Assembly (NCBI RefSeq): GCF_004361735.1
Contig: NZ_SNVV01000008.1
Coordinates: forward strand, 124,001-188,000
From: Azoarcus indigens
Lineage (GTDB): Bacteria; Pseudomonadota; Gammaproteobacteria; Burkholderiales; Rhodocyclaceae
DNA: 64,000 bases
Direction of reading: 5' to 3'
Part shown: positions 61,275 through 64,000 of the stretch, piece by piece
Position numbering within the stretch: the first letter of the stretch is position 1
How the letters are laid out: each line of letters opens with the position of its first letter
Translations under genes and position numbers: made by a program
The notes under the pieces: model-generated
The model's input: the letters and a program-made list of their open reading frames with translations, nothing else
What the model was told of the DNA's origin: nothing
The model's database searches: none

Positions 61275-62798
61275 ATGCCGGACAGCTTCCCCTCCCCCGG
61301 AACGACACCCCTGAATGCCCTGGGCCCTCAGCGCCTAACCGGACGGCGTGCCGGCCAGCTCCCCCTGCTCCGTCTTGCCCTGCTGCTGCCACTGGCCCTG
61401 TTGGCCGGCTGTGGCACCCTGGCACCGGATTACGAGCAGCCGCAGCTGCCCGTCTCCGCCGCCTATCCTCTGGATGCGCCCCTGCCCGCCGGCGGTACGC
61501 CGCCCGCACAACTGGCCTGGCAGGATTACTTCACCGATCCGCAGTTGCGCCACCTGATCGCCAGCGCGCTGACCCACAACCGCGATCTGCGCAGCGCGGT
61601 GCTGCGGGTGGAAGAGGCCCGCGCCAGCTACGGCATCCGCCGCGCCGACCGCTTTCCCACCGTGGGCCTGGCCATCGACGCCACCCGCGGGCGCACACCG
61701 GCGGATCTCAGCCTCACCGGCAAGGCGGAAGTCGCCGGCCAGTATGAAGCGGGCCTCGGCATCTCCAGCTGGGAGCTGGATTTCTGGGGCCGGGTGCGCA
61801 GCCTGGAAGACGCCGCGCTGCAGGAATATCTCGCCACCGAGGCCGCCCGCCAGGCTTTCGCCATCAGCCTGGTCGCCCAGGTGGCGGACGCTTACCTCAC
61901 GCTGCGGGAGCTGGACGAACGCATACGCCTCGCCCGCGAGACCGTCGCCAGCCGCGAGGAATCCTTCCGTATCTTCAACCGCCGCTACCAGGTCGGCGCC
62001 ACCTCGCGATTGGACCTCACCCAGGTGGAAACGCTGCTGGCGCAGGCGCAGACGCTGGGCGTTCAGCTGGAGCAGAGCCGCGCCGCCCAGGCCCATGCGC
62101 TGGCCGAACTGGTGGGCGCGCCGCTGGAACTCGCCGCCGCGCCGGGCCTGGACCGCGACGGCGGCCTGCAGGTGCTGCGCCCTGGTCTGCCGGCCGAACT
62201 GCTCACCAGCCGGCCGGACATCATGGCCGCCGAACGCAGGCTGAAGGCGGCCAACGCCAGCATAGGCGCCGCCCGCGCCGCCTTCTTCCCGCGCATCACC
62301 CTCACCACCTCCGCCGGCACTGCCAGCGCCGAGTTGGAGGGGCTGTTCGACGCCGGCAGCGGCAGCTGGCGCTTCATGCCCAGCCTGTCGCTGCCGCTGT
62401 TCGACGCCGGCCGCAACCGCGCCAACCTGGAGCTGGCCGAGGTACGCCGCGACCTCGCCGTCGCCAGCTATGAGAAGACGGTGCAGACCGCCTTCCGCGA
62501 AGTCGCCGACGCCCTCTCCGCCCAGCGCTGGCTGGGCGAGCAGCTGCGCATCCTGCAAGGCAGCCTCGCCACCCAGGCGGAGCGCGCGCGCCTCGCCCAG
62601 TTGCGCTACGACAACGGCGCCGCCCGTTACCTGGAGGTGCTGGACGCCCAGCGCGAACTGCTCTCTGCCCAGCAGCAGGTGGTGCAGACCCGCCGCGCCC
62701 TGCTCTCCAGCCAGGTAGCGCTGTACGCCGCCCTCGGCGGCGGCTCGGCCGCGGCCTCGCCGGCCACCACCGCAACCACCCCATTGCCCACCGAGTAG
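61275..62798 (+). CDS. Outer-membrane efflux lipoprotein (NodT family)
   Basis: 507 residues. The lipoprotein signal [25 protein letters not shown] has the acylated Cys near residue 46. It is followed by two TolC-type repeats ([70 protein letters not shown]). It forms the trimeric outer-membrane channel for the adaptor and ABC proteins encoded next. The start at 61275 is chosen so that the signal lies at the N-terminus. It ends 8 bp before the adaptor gene. Confidence 0.9.
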   Translation: MPDSFPSPGTTPLNALGPQRLTGRRAGQLPLLRLALLLPLALLAGCGTLAPDYEQPQLPVSAAYPLDAPLPAGGTPPAQLAWQDYFTDPQLRHLIASALTHNRDLRSAVLRVEEARASYGIRRADRFPTVGLAIDATRGRTPADLSLTGKAEVAGQYEAGLGISSWELDFWGRVRSLEDAALQEYLATEAARQAFAISLVAQVADAYLTLRELDERIRLARETVASREESFRIFNRRYQVGATSRLDLTQVETLLAQAQTLGVQLEQSRAAQAHALAELVGAPLELAAAPGLDRDGGLQVLRPGLPAELLTSRPDIMAAERRLKAANASIGAARAAFFPRITLTTSAGTASAELEGLFDAGSGSWRFMPSLSLPLFDAGRNRANLELAEVRRDLAVASYEKTVQTAFREVADALSAQRWLGEQLRILQGSLATQAERARLAQLRYDNGAARYLEVLDAQRELLSAQQQVVQTRRALLSSQVALYAALGGGSAAASPATTATTPLPTE

Positions 62799-62806
62799 GC
62801 CCAGCC

Positions 62807-63883
62807 ATGAAGCCATCGATCAAGAACAACAAGCTGATTCCCGTCATCGTGGCGCTGGTGGTCGCGCTCGGCGGCTGGGCGGTCTGGAAGGCGCTGCAGC
62901 CCAAGGGGCCGGGCGAGGGCTTCATCAGCGGCAACGGCCGCATCGAGGCCACCGAGATCGACGTCGCCACCAAGCTCGGCGGCCGGGTGGTGGACATCTT
63001 TGCCGGCGAGGGCGACTTCGTGAAGGCTGGCGACGTGCTGGTGCAGATGCAGATAGACGTGCTGCAGGCCCAGCGCGACGAGGCCCGCGCCCAGCACCAG
63101 CAGGCCATCAACAACGTCGCCAGCGCCGAGGCCCAGGTGGCGGTGCGGGAGAGCGACCGCGCCGCCGCCGAGGCGCTGGTGGGCCAGCGCGAAAGCGAGC
63201 TGGATGCCGCCCGCCGCCGGCTGGCGCGCTCCCAGACCCTGTCCGGCGAGGGCGCTGCTTCCATCCAGGAGCTGGACGACGACCGCGCCACCGTGCGCAG
63301 CGCCGAAGCGGCGGTGAGCGCCGCGCGCGCCCAGGTGGCGGCGGCGGTGGCCGCCATCGCCGCCGCCAAAGCCCAGCTGGTAGGCGCGAAATCCGTGGTG
63401 GAGGCGGCGGCCGCCACCGTCGCCCGGGTGGAGGCGGACATCACCGACAGCCAGCTGAAGTCGCCGCGCGACGGCCGGGTACAGTTCCGCGTCGCCCAGC
63501 CGGGCGAGGTGCTGGGGGCCGGCGGCAAGGTGCTCAACCTGGTGGACCTGGCCGACGTCTACATGACCTTCTTCCTGCCGGAACAGGCCGCCGGCCGGGT
63601 GGCGATGGGCAGCGAGGCCCGCATCATCCTCGACGCCGCGCCGCAGTACATCATCCCCGCCCGCATCTCCTTCGTCTCCAGCACCGCCCAGTTCACCCCC
63701 AAGACGGTGGAAACCGCGAGCGAGCGGCAGAAGCTGATGTTCCGGGTGAAGGCGCAGATTCCGCCCGAACTGCTGCAGCAGCACCTGAAGCAGGTGAAGA
63801 CCGGCCTGCCCGGCGTCGCCTGGCTCAAGCTCGACTCCCAGGCCCAGTGGCCGGCCGAGTTGCAGACGCGGTTGCCTGAATGA
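62807..63883 (+). CDS. HlyD-type periplasmic adaptor protein
   Basis: 358 residues. An N-terminal membrane anchor ([21 protein letters not shown]) precedes a lipoyl half-motif ([40 protein letters not shown]), a long Ala/Glu/Gln-rich coiled-coil hairpin (about 80-210) and a beta-barrel ([41 protein letters not shown]). It resembles YbhG-type adaptors of ABC exporters. The stop overlaps the ABC gene start (ATGA). Confidence 0.92.
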   Translation: MKPSIKNNKLIPVIVALVVALGGWAVWKALQPKGPGEGFISGNGRIEATEIDVATKLGGRVVDIFAGEGDFVKAGDVLVQMQIDVLQAQRDEARAQHQQAINNVASAEAQVAVRESDRAAAEALVGQRESELDAARRRLARSQTLSGEGAASIQELDDDRATVRSAEAAVSAARAQVAAAVAAIAAAKAQLVGAKSVVEAAAATVARVEADITDSQLKSPRDGRVQFRVAQPGEVLGAGGKVLNLVDLADVYMTFFLPEQAAGRVAMGSEARIILDAAPQYIIPARISFVSSTAQFTPKTVETASERQKLMFRVKAQIPPELLQQHLKQVKTGLPGVAWLKLDSQAQWPAELQTRLPE

Positions 63884-64000
63884 ACGAGGCGCCCAGCAAC
63901 GGCGGCCGCCCGGTCGTCCGCATCGCCGGCGTCAGCCTGAGCTATGGCAAGACGCTGGCGCTGGACGGCGTGGCCCTGGACATTCCCGCCGGCCGCATGG
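63880..64000 (+). CDS. ABC transporter ATPase, N-terminal fragment cut by window end
   Basis: The first 40 residues read [28 protein letters not shown], the A-loop and beta-strand region of an ABC ATPase. Walker A would follow outside the window. The gene completes an outer-membrane factor, adaptor and ABC set, probably YbhF-like with one or two ATPase modules. Confidence 0.85.
   Translation, partial: MNEAPSNGGRPVVRIAGVSLSYGKTLALDGVALDIPAGRM

Noticed and set aside
61147-61314. Possible leader peptide before the efflux operon
   Set aside because: An ATG follows an AAGGAG at too long a spacing, and the peptide shows no regulatory features.
1-64000. tRNA, rRNA, CRISPR, integrase or transposase genes
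   Set aside because: Looked for repeat-spacer arrays, conserved RNA stems and DDE or tyrosine recombinase motifs; none seen.

Overview
The window is GC-rich, densely coded chromosomal DNA. It looks like a betaproteobacterial degrader of aromatic compounds, most likely of the Azoarcus/Thauera/Aromatoleum group. That placement is inferred from gene content (multicomponent phenol hydroxylase with DmpR, TRAP uptake, gentisate pathway, NnrS, Nit1-type cluster), not from a marker gene. No rRNA, tRNA, CRISPR array, transposase or phage gene was seen.

Layout. (1) 1-7157: the start of a divergent LysR-type regulator, then a plus-strand operon for 3-hydroxybenzoate degradation through gentisate: gentisate dioxygenase, fumarylpyruvate hydrolase, 3-hydroxybenzoate 6-hydroxylase, maleylpyruvate isomerase and a DctPQM TRAP transporter. 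(2) 7211-20194, minus strand: a complete phenol to central-metabolism route. Phenol hydroxylase dmpKLMNOP makes catechol, dmpB cleaves it, and dmpC, dmpI, dmpH, dmpE, dmpG and dmpF carry the 4-oxalocrotonate branch to pyruvate and acetyl-CoA. A GlcG/HbpS-like protein and the reactivating ferredoxin DmpQ accompany them. The regulator dmpR is divergent (20487-22184). Two near-perfect XylR/DmpR enhancer sites and a sigma-54 promoter lie before dmpK. dmpQ has its own sigma-54-like promoter and terminator. (3) 22423-34390: a GntR/FCD regulator and housekeeping or stress genes (BON lipoprotein, DUF883, YihY/BrkB, Mrr-like nuclease, PanE-like, spermidine-synthase-like, LhgO-like, DedA-rhodanese fusion, MFS, aldo/keto reductase, KTSC). 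(4) 34663-44682: the most interesting region, a complete Nit1-type cluster: MSMEG_0572/Sll0783, Nit6803 nitrilase, MSMEG_0568 radical SAM, MSMEG_0567 GNAT, Sll0787 AIR-synthase-like, MSMEG_0565 glycosyltransferase, MSMEG_0570 and MSMEG_0569 flavoprotein. A MocR-type regulator lies upstream and a LnmK/Pnap_2097-like gene downstream. Copies of one operator palindrome lie at the regulator's own promoter and before the cluster. An MFS exporter and an AraC regulator follow. (5) 46869-64000: COG2509 flavoprotein, RlmI-like methyltransferase, MaoC hydratase, an MCP-CheW pair behind a sigma-28-like promoter, NnrS, SerA, a SagB-type nitroreductase, HIT, DUF454, ABM and DUF4105 proteins, a decayed lipoprotein gene, and the start of an efflux operon (outer-membrane factor, HlyD-type adaptor, ABC ATPase cut by the window end).

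The two catabolic blocks converge near 7.2 kb and feed ring-cleavage products to central metabolism by independent routes, gentisate and catechol meta-cleavage. The Nit1-type block reads as a regulated biosynthetic or nitrogen-metabolism operon. Its gene set is conserved in distant bacteria, but its chemistry is not settled.
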